From contig JAFXXK010000004.1 in assembly GCA_017542305.1 (NCBI GenBank), forward strand, positions 17,425 through 81,424: DNA of 64,000 bases, in the 5' to 3' direction. Made by a program: the position numbers and the translations under genes. Below the pieces are notes generated by a model. The model had not been told where the DNA came from and made no database searches. It worked only from the letters and a program-made list of their open reading frames with translations. Below, one piece after another: positions 50,926-59,966 of this stretch. The first letter of the stretch is position 1. Every line of letters begins with the position of its first letter. Origin of the DNA: a bacterium. GTDB taxonomy: Bacteria; Cyanobacteriota; Vampirovibrionia; Gastranaerophilales; Gastranaerophilaceae.

Positions 50926-51347
50926 TGAAATCTGCAATAAAAGAGGCATTGAACTCCGGGAAAGATATTCCCGTCGGTGCAGTTATTGTTAAAAACGGTG
51001 AGATTATAGCTTCAAGTCACAATGAAAAAGAAGTTTTGTCAGATGTAACTGCACATGCGGAAATCCTTGCCATCCGTAAAGCAGAGCAAAAACTTGGCAA
51101 TTGGAGATTAACGGACTGCGAGATGTATGTTACGCTTGAACCTTGCCCGATGTGTGCGTGGGCAATTATTCAGTCAGGAATAAAAGCGGTGTATTTCGGG
51201 AGTTACGATTCAAACTATGGCGCATTAGGTTCAGGTATTGACCTGTGCAAAATTGCCAACTCAAAACTAAAAGTTTATGGCGGCATTATGGAAGAAGAAT
51301 GTAACAAACTTCTTGATGATTATTTTAAAAATATGAGAAAAAGCTAA
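50922..51347 (+). CDS. tadA: tRNA adenosine(34) deaminase
   Basis: Converts A34 to inosine in tRNA-Arg(ACG). The 141-aa zinc enzyme has the catalytic HAE in TAHAEILAI and PCPMC in LEPCPMCAWAI. The N-terminus is shorter than in E. coli (167 aa) and begins at the ATG overlapping the kinase stop; the sequence MMKSAIKEALNSGKDIPVGAVIV keeps the first helix. Assigned as TadA rather than another deaminase because of the GALGS and N-terminal PVGAVIV context. Confidence 0.92.
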   Translation: MMKSAIKEALNSGKDIPVGAVIVKNGEIIASSHNEKEVLSDVTAHAEILAIRKAEQKLGNWRLTDCEMYVTLEPCPMCAWAIIQSGIKAVYFGSYDSNYGALGSGIDLCKIANSKLKVYGGIMEEECNKLLDDYFKNMRKS

Positions 51348-51353
51348 TAATAT

Positions 51354-52577
51354 TTAATTCATTACAGCTTTATGGAAATGTTTTTTACCTTTTCTTATTT
51401 TCAAGCATTGTTTTAAATCTTCTGTTGTATAAGCTTTATCAATAGCAGTAACCGCTTCGTCGTTAACGTTTATTCCGCCTTGTTGGATAAGACGTTTACC
51501 TTCCCCTTTACTTGCTGTTATTCCGCATTTTACAAGCAGATTTAATATGCTTATAACACCGTTTTCAAAATCAGCTTCCGTTAATTCTGTTGTCGGCATG
51601 TTGGCACTGTCACCGTTACCGCTGAACAAAGCGTAAGCTGCGGCTTTTGCCTTGTCTGCTTCTTCTGTTCCGTGAACAAGCTGTGTTAATTCGTATGCAA
51701 GAATTTCTTTCTTTTCGTTAATTCTGTTATCTTCCCATTTTTCCATTTGTTCAATTTCTTCTATCGGAATAAATGTCAGCATTCTGATACATTTCATAAC
51801 GTCAGCATCGTCAACGTTTCTCCAATACTGGTAAAATTCAAACGGAGATGTTTTTTCAGGGTCAAGCCATACCGCACCTTTTGCGGTTTTACCCATTTTT
51901 TTGCCTTCGCTGTTCATCAAAAGAGTAATTGTCATTGCGTAAGCATCATCACCTGTTTTCTTTCTGATTAATTCAGTACCGGCAAGCATGTTACTCCATT
52001 GGTCGTCACCGCCAAACTGCATATTGCATTTGTAGTGTTGGTGTAAGTAATAGAAGTCGAATGCCTGCATAATCATATAGTTAAATTCCAGAAAACTTAA
52101 CCCTTTTTCCATTCTTTGTTTGTAACATTCAGCTCTTAGCATATTGTTTACGGAAAAACATGCTCCGACTTCTCTTAAAAGTTCAATATAATTAAGTTTC
52201 AAAAGCCAGTCCGCATTGTTAACCATAATAGCGGCATCGTCTCCAAACTTGATAAATCTTTCCATTTGTTTTTTGAAACAGTCGCAGTTATGCTGAATAA
52301 CTTCAGGGGTCATCATAGAACGCATATCCGTACGTCCTGACGGGTCACCGATATATCCTGTGCCGCCGCCTATAAGAACTACGGGTTTATTTCCTGCCAT
52401 TTGCAGACGTTTCATAAGGCATAATGCCATAAAATGACCTACATGTAACGAGTCCGCCGTTGGGTCAAATCCTATATAAAATCTTGCGCCGCCGTTGTTT
52501 ATTAAATCTTTTATTTCTTTGTCATCGGTAACTTGTGCAATCAGACCTCTCGCCTGAAGTTCTTCAAAAATGTTCAT
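51354..52577 (-). CDS. tyrS: Tyrosyl-tRNA synthetase
   Basis: The 407-aa class I enzyme has the HIGH motif as DSLHVGHF, the tyrosine-binding FDFYYLHQHYKCNMQFGGDDQWSN-type segment, and KMSKS as KKMGKTAKG. An S4 RNA-binding domain lies at the C-terminus (GKRLIQQGGINVN). AGGAGAGG precedes the ATG. It converges on tadA, with 6 nt between. Confidence 0.96.
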   Translation of the reverse strand: MNIFEELQARGLIAQVTDDKEIKDLINNGGARFYIGFDPTADSLHVGHFMALCLMKRLQMAGNKPVVLIGGGTGYIGDPSGRTDMRSMMTPEVIQHNCDCFKKQMERFIKFGDDAAIMVNNADWLLKLNYIELLREVGACFSVNNMLRAECYKQRMEKGLSFLEFNYMIMQAFDFYYLHQHYKCNMQFGGDDQWSNMLAGTELIRKKTGDDAYAMTITLLMNSEGKKMGKTAKGAVWLDPEKTSPFEFYQYWRNVDDADVMKCIRMLTFIPIEEIEQMEKWEDNRINEKKEILAYELTQLVHGTEEADKAKAAAYALFSGNGDSANMPTTELTEADFENGVISILNLLVKCGITASKGEGKRLIQQGGINVNDEAVTAIDKAYTTEDLKQCLKIRKGKKHFHKAVMN

Positions 52578-52694
52578 TTCCTCTCCTTTGAATTGATAAT
52601 CTTTTAGTATAAATATAACATAAACAAGATTATAAAAGCTAATTTCATATTCTTTATTTTTATGTTAGCTTATAAAGGAAAGAGGGAGATAAAC

Positions 52695-53735
52695 ATGTTT
52701 GAAAAAATGTTTGGGAAATATATAACCGCAAAAAATGTTGTGTTTTTTGTTATATTAGTGCTGTTTCTTGTATTTTTATCGAAGGTACAGGATATAGCGA
52801 TAATGTTTTTTGCAACTTATGTTCTGGCATGTTCAATGGAGCCTCTTGTTCAGAAGTTAAGCAAAAAATATAAAAGAAGTACTGCAGCCGGAATAGTTCT
52901 TATGGGTGCAATTGTATTAATCAGTATAGTTTTTGTTCCGTTATTGGCTGTAGCAGGACATGAAATCGGGAACTTTATTGAATCATTCCCGCAGTATCTG
53001 AGTACTATCAAAGGAATGATATATGATATACACCTTCCGTTAATCGGAAAACCTGACTTTAGTCAGATAGATATTGGCGGAGCAATAACAACAGCTTCCG
53101 GCATGACAACAAGAGTTTTATCGGAAACTCTTAATATCGGAAAGATTATCGGTTCAGGATTCGTTTATTTATTAGCATCCCTGATTATAATGTATTATTT
53201 TATGGCGGATAAAGATAAAGTCAGAGGAACAATGGTAAGAATGTTCCCGACTCAAATGAGAGAAAGAGCTTCTGAAATTTTGAATACAATATCGCAGAAA
53301 ATCGGCGGATACGTCGTTGCTCAAATTGCTACGATGGCAGGGGTTGGTCTTGTAATGACAATAGGACTTATGATTTTAAGAGTTGATTATGCGCTACTGC
53401 TTGGTTTGATTACTGCTATTTTGGATATTATCCCTGTTGTCGGACCTGCAATAGCACTTGTTATATGCTTGGTTGTTTCGTATAAATCAGGCTGGGCAAT
53501 TCTTGCGGGTATCGGCGTAGTTTTTGCCATAGCTCAGTTAACGGAAAACAATTTTGTAAGACCTTATGTATTCGGAAAATTCCTTGATGTTCATCCGTTG
53601 ATAATCTATATGTTCTTGTTTATTACGGCAAAATATCTCGGGATTCTGGGTGTGGTATTTGCCCCGGCAATTGCAGCTACGGCAGTTGTTTTGATAGAAG
53701 AAGTTTACATAAAAAATATTGAAGAACAACAATAA
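52695..53735 (+). CDS. AI-2E family transporter (PerM/TqsA type)
   Basis: The 346-aa membrane protein has about seven hydrophobic segments and the family sequence LASLIIMYYFMADKDKVR, and GLITAILDIIPVVGPAIAL near 245-265. Members export varied small molecules or act as Na+/H+ antiporters, so the substrate is open. I set the start at the ATG 52695, after AGAGGGAGATAAAC; an upstream ATG (52662) has no ribosome binding site. Confidence 0.88.
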   Translation: MFEKMFGKYITAKNVVFFVILVLFLVFLSKVQDIAIMFFATYVLACSMEPLVQKLSKKYKRSTAAGIVLMGAIVLISIVFVPLLAVAGHEIGNFIESFPQYLSTIKGMIYDIHLPLIGKPDFSQIDIGGAITTASGMTTRVLSETLNIGKIIGSGFVYLLASLIIMYYFMADKDKVRGTMVRMFPTQMRERASEILNTISQKIGGYVVAQIATMAGVGLVMTIGLMILRVDYALLLGLITAILDIIPVVGPAIALVICLVVSYKSGWAILAGIGVVFAIAQLTENNFVRPYVFGKFLDVHPLIIYMFLFITAKYLGILGVVFAPAIAATAVVLIEEVYIKNIEEQQ

Positions 53736-53745
53736 ATTAAACGTC

Positions 53746-53780
53746 AAAAAGCGGCAGTTTCTACAACTGCCGCTTTTTTT
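53746..53780. terminator. Bidirectional terminator
   Basis: AAAAAGCGGCAGTT / AACTGCCGCTTTTTTT with a 5-nt loop, between two convergent genes. Confidence 0.9.
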
Positions 53781-53794
53781 ATAATCAATTAATT

Positions 53795-54568
53795 TTAAAC
53801 TCTTTCAAGATTAGTTAAATCAAGCTGACCTTCATATTTTGCGATTGATTTCGCTTTAGTGATTTTTCTTCCGTCAGGAGTAACTATTTCCTGAATATTA
53901 CCGTCTTTATAAGTTATTGTATAACCGCTTTTGGATTTAAAAGTACCGGTTTGTTTAATAGTTGTTCCTGTAGTTTTAGCTAAACCTTTTAAAGTGGAAG
54001 CTTGTTCTTCAGAAATAGAGTGTTCTACCTGATGAGCTGTTGCAGTTGCTTCAGCTGCTTCTTTATTAACTTTTCCTATAGCTTTAGCTTCTTCAGCGGT
54101 TGGAGCAACGTGGGCAATTTGTTCGTCATAAGCTGCCTGACTTTCAGCTGTAGGAACATCACGTTTAGCCCGTTCTACCAATTCTCTTGAAGAACCGTTT
54201 GCTTTTGACGTTTCAATATTATTAACGGCATCAGCCTGTTTCTTTTGTCTTTCCAGCATTTCTGCAACGGCATCAGGATCATTTTTTGTTTTAATATGCG
54301 GAGTATCGTTGACTTTAGTTTTGCCAAGTCCTAAAAGGTTTTTAAGTTTACTCCAGCCTTTACCTTTAGTAAGCCAATATCCTGCTGCTGCAATTACCGG
54401 TAATGCAACGATGGTTGCAGTTGCAGCTTTTTTTGTATCATCTGATTTTTCAAACGAATCAGATTCTTCCTTGTAATTATATGCTACTGCCGGATTTGCT
54501 TGAAATACCGGTTGTTTTCTCGTTATATAGCCGAAATTGTTTACACCTACATTACTAATTTCTGACAT
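53795..54568 (-). CDS. Membrane-anchored protein with charged Ala/Glu-rich domain
   Basis: The 257-aa protein has a polar N-terminus (1-46), one membrane segment at about 48-66 (ATATIVALPVIAAAGYWL), then a long helical, charged region (EAEATATAHQVEHS-type stretches) and a small beta end with YTITYKDGNIQEIVTPDGRKITKAKS. The layout matches that of the protein at 26408-27637. Function unknown. Confidence 0.65.
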   Translation of the reverse strand: MSEISNVGVNNFGYITRKQPVFQANPAVAYNYKEESDSFEKSDDTKKAATATIVALPVIAAAGYWLTKGKGWSKLKNLLGLGKTKVNDTPHIKTKNDPDAVAEMLERQKKQADAVNNIETSKANGSSRELVERAKRDVPTAESQAAYDEQIAHVAPTAEEAKAIGKVNKEAAEATATAHQVEHSISEEQASTLKGLAKTTGTTIKQTGTFKSKSGYTITYKDGNIQEIVTPDGRKITKAKSIAKYEGQLDLTNLERV

Positions 54569-54660
54569 AATTATACCTACTTTATTTACCTACATGTATA
54601 TTAAGGCAAAAAAACAGATTTTTTTGCCTTTTAATATATAAATGTTTAAATTTCTTAATA

Positions 54661-56124
54661 TTATACATTCTTAGGGGCTGAAGACTTACTATTTTCAACA
54701 TATTTTGAAAGTATTTTTGAAGCCGGTTTATAAGCGTTAACCGTGGAATTTCCACCCAAACACCCGCCGGGGCATGCCATAACTTCGATAAGGTTGCCTA
54801 ATTCGCACATGCCTGTTTTAGCATACTTCTTCAAATCACGAACCGATTGTTTATTCAGTCCGTCTATAATAACGGGGTATGTCGGAATTTCTTCGGGCAG
54901 CAGAACCTTTACTGCGTTGGCAACTCCGCCCGTAATAGCATAATTTCTTGCTTCTGCGTAAGATTCAACCTTAAATTCGCTTTCTTCACATTCTTCAACC
55001 TTAATTCCTTTTGCGATAAACCATGACCCTATTTCTTCATAGTTAAGAACATAGTCAACATTTTTATCGTTTAGAGCCTCACGACGTTTTGCAACGCATG
55101 GGCTGAAGAATACCGTAACCGCATCCGGATGTTCTTTTTTAACAATTTCTGCCGTATAATACATCGGTGTATGAGTTGTTGAGCGGAACGGTTTAATTTC
55201 CGGAATATGTTTTTCAACGAGTTCGTTATACCCTGCGCAGCATGAAGTTGTCATAAATTCTTCGCCCGCAAGCATGCGTTCTTCAAATTCTGCGGCTTCG
55301 GTTTTTGATGTAACGTCTGCACCCTGAGCTACTTCATAAACATCATAAAAACCCAGATCAAGAATAGCCTGTTTAAGCTGCTTCGGAGAGCATGGCAGTT
55401 GCCCGAACATAGACGGAGCCGCCATAGCAATAACTTTTTTACCGTTTTTTATTGCTTTTAATACATCAATAATCTGACTTTTTTCATGAACCGCACCGAA
55501 CGGGCAGGCACTTGAGCATTTCCCGCAGGAAATACATTTGTCAAAATCTATTCTTGCACGACCCGTATCGTCTTTGGCAATAGCGCCTACAGGGCAGGCA
55601 TTCTCGCAAGGTACAATAACTTTCATAATAGCCTGATATGGGCAAACCTGAGCACACATACCGCAGTTTTTACATTTTGACGGGTCAATTTTTGATTTGC
55701 CGTTGACAATAGAAATTGCACCAAAACGACAAGTATTGATACAAGGTCTTGCAACACAGCCCTGACACAAATCGGTTACATAAAATCTTGAAGGAACACA
55801 GCCTTTGCATGCTGTCTGGAGAACCGTAAGCGGATTTTCTTCCGGTTTTTCTCTTTTTAAAACTTTTTTGGCTAACTCTGCCATATGAACGCTGTCGTCG
55901 GTATCTTCAATAGAAAGACCTAATCCTGCAATAGCTCGGTCTCTAAGGATAGCACGTTCCTTATATACACAACATCTGTAAGAAACTTCGTAATCTTTCG
56001 GACGCATCTGATACGGAATTAGTCTTGTGCTTTCGGCGAAGTCTTCCGCATAAAAAGCTTTAATTAATCTTATTAGAATTTCCCTTTTAATATGGGATGT
56101 TTGTCTGGGGCTGTTTATTACCAT
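54661..56124 (-). CDS. Monomeric [FeFe]-hydrogenase, group B type
   Basis: Ferredoxin-like [4Fe-4S] domains occupy residues 125-235 (CKNCGMCAQVCP, CISCGKCSSACP), with extra Cys clusters (CQGCVARPCINTC). H-cluster motifs follow: L1 as TSCCAGYN, L2 as FFSPCVAKRREA, L3 as MACPGGCLGGNS. The TSCCAGY form and the 487-aa length point to group B rather than the classical group A TSCCPxW. It would make or oxidise H2 with ferredoxin. No HydEFG maturation genes are in the window. AAGGATAG precedes the ATG. Confidence 0.88.
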   Translation of the reverse strand: MVINSPRQTSHIKREILIRLIKAFYAEDFAESTRLIPYQMRPKDYEVSYRCCVYKERAILRDRAIAGLGLSIEDTDDSVHMAELAKKVLKREKPEENPLTVLQTACKGCVPSRFYVTDLCQGCVARPCINTCRFGAISIVNGKSKIDPSKCKNCGMCAQVCPYQAIMKVIVPCENACPVGAIAKDDTGRARIDFDKCISCGKCSSACPFGAVHEKSQIIDVLKAIKNGKKVIAMAAPSMFGQLPCSPKQLKQAILDLGFYDVYEVAQGADVTSKTEAAEFEERMLAGEEFMTTSCCAGYNELVEKHIPEIKPFRSTTHTPMYYTAEIVKKEHPDAVTVFFSPCVAKRREALNDKNVDYVLNYEEIGSWFIAKGIKVEECEESEFKVESYAEARNYAITGGVANAVKVLLPEEIPTYPVIIDGLNKQSVRDLKKYAKTGMCELGNLIEVMACPGGCLGGNSTVNAYKPASKILSKYVENSKSSAPKNV

Positions 56125-56263
56125 TTTTACTATCCTTATTTATTTCAATATAAGTAATTATTGCATAAAAACATAAAAAAACAAATTCTATCCAGAATAT
56201 TTCATATCCTGTTCATAAGAGATGACACCGCGGTAAGGTGTGTCGGAATGGCGTACCTTTTTA

Positions 56264-57928
56264 CTATTTCTGTAAAGCGCTTTTGCTGCGTAATTTGCGG
56301 TGATATGTTATCGCAAATCTGTGTGCCTCATCCCTTATCCTTTGGATTACATACAACGCTCCGGAATCCCTCGGTAAAAGTACGGATTTCGACTGTTTTG
56401 GCAAAAAGACTTCTTCCTCTCTTTTTGCGAGGCTGACGATATCAATTCCCGTTATATTCATTTCCTCTACGATTTCCATTACGCTTGAGAGCTGCCCTTT
56501 GCCGCCGTCTATTATTATTAAATCCGGTTTTGCCCATTTTTTCTCGTCCCCAAGGTGGTTAAATCTGCGGGTCAAAACTTCTTTCATAGACTGAAAATCA
56601 TCGGGTTTACCCTCGGTTGAGCGGATTTTGAATTTTCTGTATTCTGTTTTCTTAGGAAGTCCGTTGATAAATGTAACCATTGAGGCGACGGTATTTGTTC
56701 CCTGTATGTGCGAAATATCATAACATTCCATTCTGTGCGGAAAGTTTTTGAGTTTTAGTTTTTCTGCCAAGTATGAGCCGATTTCGTTAAAATCTTCGTT
56801 AATCTTGACCATCTTTTTTATCTTGGCATTGTCGAGAACTATTCGGGCATTTTTGTCCGCAAGCATTTGGAGCTCTTTGCCCTGTGCGGATTTGCCGTAA
56901 CTGATTTTTACTTTTTTGCCTGAAATTATATTGAGCCACTCTTCATATAAAGGTTTTTCGCCAATTGCTTCAAGTTCATTTGATACTATCCTGTCAGGGA
57001 ATTCCAACGCAAGCGTGTTGTAGTATTCTTTAAAAAATGTTGCAAAAAATTCGGCTCTGTCCTCTGCCTCAACCTCATAGGTAAAATCTTTTTTATCGAT
57101 TAGTCTGCCCTCTCTAATCATGAGTATAACTATCGCAAAAATACCGTCCTCATTGAGCATTGAGATAACATCTTCATTGAGTTTTGTATTTTCATATACA
57201 ACTTTTTGTTTTTCCAGCGTTTTCTTTAAGTCAAATAAACTGTCACGCATCCTTGCAGCTTTTTCGTACTGTTCTGCTGCTGCGTATTTGTTCATTTCTT
57301 CTTCTATCTGTTTGATTAGTTCCGACTGTTTACCCGACAAAAACAGTTCCGCCTGTTTGACAAGATTTTTATATTCTTCGCTGGAAACTTTCCCCTGACA
57401 GGGCGCCATACAACGTCCTATCTGATAATACAGGCATGGTCTGTCCTTAAATTTCGGGGTTTTGCATTGTTTGAGCGGAAAAATCTTTTTTAAAAAATCC
57501 AATGTTGCCCACATAGCACGAACATCGGTATAAGGTCCGTAGTATCTGCCTTTTTCCGGATTAAGATTTTTCTTTCTGACGACCGTAATTCTCGGGAAAT
57601 CTTCGTCAGTAATAAGAAAATACGGATATTTTTTATCGTCTTTGAGCAGTATATTATATTTTGGTTTGTGTTTTTTGATAAGGTGGTTTTCTAAAATGAG
57701 AGCTTCGACTTCGGTATTGGTAATGATATATTCCATTCGCTCAATCTGTGATACAAGCACATTAACCTTTACGCTGTCGTGGTGTTTACGGTTAAAATAG
57801 CTCATCACACGGCGTTTAAGAATTTTTGCCTTGCCGACATAAATTATTTCGTCGTCTTTGTTGTAATAAATATAACATCCCGGAAGCGACGGAAGTAGTT
57901 TCAGAGTTTGTTTAAGCTGCTCATTCAT
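56264..57928 (-). CDS. uvrC: Excinuclease ABC subunit C lacking C-terminal HhH domain
   Basis: Makes the two incisions in nucleotide excision repair. GIY-YIG domain at 13-95 (PGCYIYYNKDDEIIYVGKA), UvrB-binding UVR motif at about 205-240 (AAEQYEKAARMRDSLFDL), and the RNase H-like domain with ECYDISHIQGTNTVASMV, IIDGGKGQL and DEAHRFAITYHRKLRSK. The protein ends 6 residues later at 554 aa; the (HhH)2 domain of about 50 residues is missing, and the DNA after the stop does not encode it in another frame. It has a leaderless-type promoter. Confidence 0.93.
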   Translation of the reverse strand: MNEQLKQTLKLLPSLPGCYIYYNKDDEIIYVGKAKILKRRVMSYFNRKHHDSVKVNVLVSQIERMEYIITNTEVEALILENHLIKKHKPKYNILLKDDKKYPYFLITDEDFPRITVVRKKNLNPEKGRYYGPYTDVRAMWATLDFLKKIFPLKQCKTPKFKDRPCLYYQIGRCMAPCQGKVSSEEYKNLVKQAELFLSGKQSELIKQIEEEMNKYAAAEQYEKAARMRDSLFDLKKTLEKQKVVYENTKLNEDVISMLNEDGIFAIVILMIREGRLIDKKDFTYEVEAEDRAEFFATFFKEYYNTLALEFPDRIVSNELEAIGEKPLYEEWLNIISGKKVKISYGKSAQGKELQMLADKNARIVLDNAKIKKMVKINEDFNEIGSYLAEKLKLKNFPHRMECYDISHIQGTNTVASMVTFINGLPKKTEYRKFKIRSTEGKPDDFQSMKEVLTRRFNHLGDEKKWAKPDLIIIDGGKGQLSSVMEIVEEMNITGIDIVSLAKREEEVFLPKQSKSVLLPRDSGALYVIQRIRDEAHRFAITYHRKLRSKSALQK

Positions 57929-57934
57929 AAAGGT

Positions 57935-57963
57935 ATTATAGCAGTTAAAATAGTTTGTGGCAA
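57935..57963 (-). promoter_or_regulatory. uvrC promoter, leaderless layout
   Basis: TTGCCA (57963-57958), 17-nt spacer, TATAAT (57940-57935), ACCTTT, then ATG at 57928. Confidence 0.8.
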
Positions 57964-57979
57964 TGAAAATTAAGCATTA

Positions 57980-59443
57980 TTAGTGCAGTTTATGCAGATA
58001 AATAAGATAAGAACCGTTAACTTCTTTATCAAATAATATTTTTTGTTTTTTACTCCATTCTTTTAAAAATGGTATTACCGGTGAGTGTGAATAGTCGTTA
58101 GGGTAGTAAAATAGATAGTTATTATTTGCAGGAAGTTGATCGAGAATATCAAAGTAGTTTTCTTTTGAGTATTCAGGTAATTGAACTATTGCAAAATGTT
58201 TAATATCGATATTGTAATAATGTTTGTAGTATTCAAATTCTGAATCGGATGCTCTGTTTATAATAACGTAATCTGAAGGGTTATATTGTTCTAATAAAAC
58301 TTTCATAGTTGTTCGAGCATCTGTTTTATAAAATAAATCGTTCTTCAAAAGAGTTTTTGCATAAGATAAATTATAGGCAGACAATCCCAAAAAAGTCAGC
58401 AGTATAACAAATATTGAATAAATTTTTCTGTTATAAGCGATATAATTTAGCGGTAATGTAATAAGAACTAATGTTATTGGTATAAGATATAGTGATACTC
58501 GTTCATATACTGGATACAATTTCATATATGAGCATATAGTAATTATAATCATTAAAATAATAAGTATAAAGTTAAATGTTTTCTTTCTATTTTTTATAAT
58601 ATAAAAAAATCCTATCAAGCATAATATCAAATTTATCAGTAAAAATTTATTTGGATACAAATGATAAGCTAAATTTTGGCTAATTATGTATAAATTATGA
58701 TTAATAGATAACATAAAAAAGCCTTTGGCATTGTCCCAGTAATTTGTGCTTAAAATTGTAGTATATTGTTGAGAAAGTATTAATAAATAATATATTATGC
58801 AGCTTATAAAGCAAGGGGATATAAATATAATTATATTTTTAATTACACTTTTTTTATGGAATACAATTTGCTGTATTATAAATGCTCCTATCAAAAATAA
58901 AGAAGGGAGTGATAAAATTGGTAAAATGGCAATAGCTCCTCCAAGCAAAAATAATTTTTTAGTAGTATATTCAGTTAAATTTAGTTTTGCTAAAAAAATG
59001 AAACATAAAAGTAAAACAAAAACATCAGAGGAATATTGTTTAAATTCTTGGCAATAGTATATAATATGATAATTTATGGCAAATAGAAAATTTGCAATAA
59101 TTAATACCCATTTCCTACTTATAAACAATTTTGAAAAGTAGTAAAATGCCGGTATTGAACCGAGTCCGCATATTAGAGGAAACAATCGTAATATATATTC
59201 TTTTGTAGAGTTACATATTAATGTAAAAAATTTAGTTATTAACAAGAAAAGTGGTGGAGCCGATTGATTATGTTCCAACGTAGAAAAAAATCCGAATATA
59301 TTCCTGTTAATAATACTTAATGCGAGTGAACATTCATCATGCCATAATGGACGATTAGATATATAAAATTTTAATCTTAAAATTAAACCAATAAGAAAAA
59401 TTATGGCTAATATTATATAATATATTAAGTGCTTTTTGTTCAT
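57980..59443 (-). CDS. GT39/ArnT-like membrane glycosyltransferase
   Basis: The 487-aa GT-C protein has about 10-12 membrane segments and the acidic motif of this fold in the first periplasmic loop (RPLWHDECSLALSI), followed by HNQSAPPLFLL. Such enzymes use polyprenyl-phosphate sugars to modify lipid A, glycans or proteins. The gene is more AT-rich than its neighbours and codon use is more extreme, hinting at acquisition. I prefer the ATG at 59443, with AGGA 9 nt upstream; the TTG at 59473 lies within a terminator stem. Confidence 0.8.
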   Translation of the reverse strand: MNKKHLIYYIILAIIFLIGLILRLKFYISNRPLWHDECSLALSIINRNIFGFFSTLEHNQSAPPLFLLITKFFTLICNSTKEYILRLFPLICGLGSIPAFYYFSKLFISRKWVLIIANFLFAINYHIIYYCQEFKQYSSDVFVLLLCFIFLAKLNLTEYTTKKLFLLGGAIAILPILSLPSLFLIGAFIIQQIVFHKKSVIKNIIIFISPCFISCIIYYLLILSQQYTTILSTNYWDNAKGFFMLSINHNLYIISQNLAYHLYPNKFLLINLILCLIGFFYIIKNRKKTFNFILIILMIIITICSYMKLYPVYERVSLYLIPITLVLITLPLNYIAYNRKIYSIFVILLTFLGLSAYNLSYAKTLLKNDLFYKTDARTTMKVLLEQYNPSDYVIINRASDSEFEYYKHYYNIDIKHFAIVQLPEYSKENYFDILDQLPANNNYLFYYPNDYSHSPVIPFLKEWSKKQKILFDKEVNGSYLIYLHKLH

Positions 59444-59456
59444 TAATTTATTCCTG

Positions 59457-59485
59457 AAAATATTGGTACCCAAAGGGTACCAATA
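59457..59485 (-). terminator. Intrinsic terminator between fabZ and GT39
   Basis: Perfect 11-bp stem TATTGGTACCC / GGGTACCAATA, 3-nt loop, TTTT on the minus strand. It ends the lipid A cluster and isolates or attenuates the glycosyltransferase gene, which starts 14 nt beyond. Confidence 0.85.
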
Positions 59486-59497
59486 CCAAGATGTATT

Positions 59498-59953
59498 TTA
59501 TGTCAATGCAAAAGTCATATCGGCTTCAACGCAAACTTTGCCGTCAACTCTGCCTATACCGTGAGCTTTACAGATAGGTCCTTTTAATTTTGTTAACTCA
59601 ATTTCCATTTCAAATTTGTCGCCGGGTCTTACGATATTTTTAAATCTTGCATTTTCAACTCCTGCATACAATGCCAATTTACCCTGGAATTGAGGTAATT
59701 TTAACAAAATCGGAGCTGAACACTGAGCCATAGCTTCAAGCTGTAAAACTCCCGGCATAACAGGATTATTCGGGAAATGTCCCTGGAAAAATTCTTCATT
59801 CATGGTAAGGTTCTTATAACCTTTGCAATATTTTCCGGGAACGCATTCCGTAATTCTGTCAACCAGTAAAAACGGGTATCTGTGCGGAAGCATGTCCATA
59901 ATTTCAAATATATTCATGCTGAAAGCTTCTTGTTCTTTGATTTCTTCTGACAT
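59498..59953 (-). CDS. fabZ: 3-hydroxyacyl-ACP dehydratase FabZ
   Basis: Hot-dog-fold dehydratase of fatty acid elongation. The 151-aa protein has LPHRYPFLLVDRI with the catalytic His and FFQGHFPNNPVMPGVLQLEAMAQ with the catalytic Glu. GGAGACAAAG precedes the ATG. It lies 13 nt after lpxC; in several lineages the two are fused, here they are separate. It balances acyl chains between phospholipids and lipid A. Confidence 0.96.
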   Translation of the reverse strand: MSEEIKEQEAFSMNIFEIMDMLPHRYPFLLVDRITECVPGKYCKGYKNLTMNEEFFQGHFPNNPVMPGVLQLEAMAQCSAPILLKLPQFQGKLALYAGVENARFKNIVRPGDKFEMEIELTKLKGPICKAHGIGRVDGKVCVEADMTFALT

Positions 59954-59966
59954 CTTTGTCTCCTTA

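Noticed and set aside
56221..56263. Frameshifted remainder of the UvrC HhH domain
   Set aside because: Two stops follow directly and none of the frames beyond gives an HhH-like sequence; the DNA forms a weak hairpin instead.
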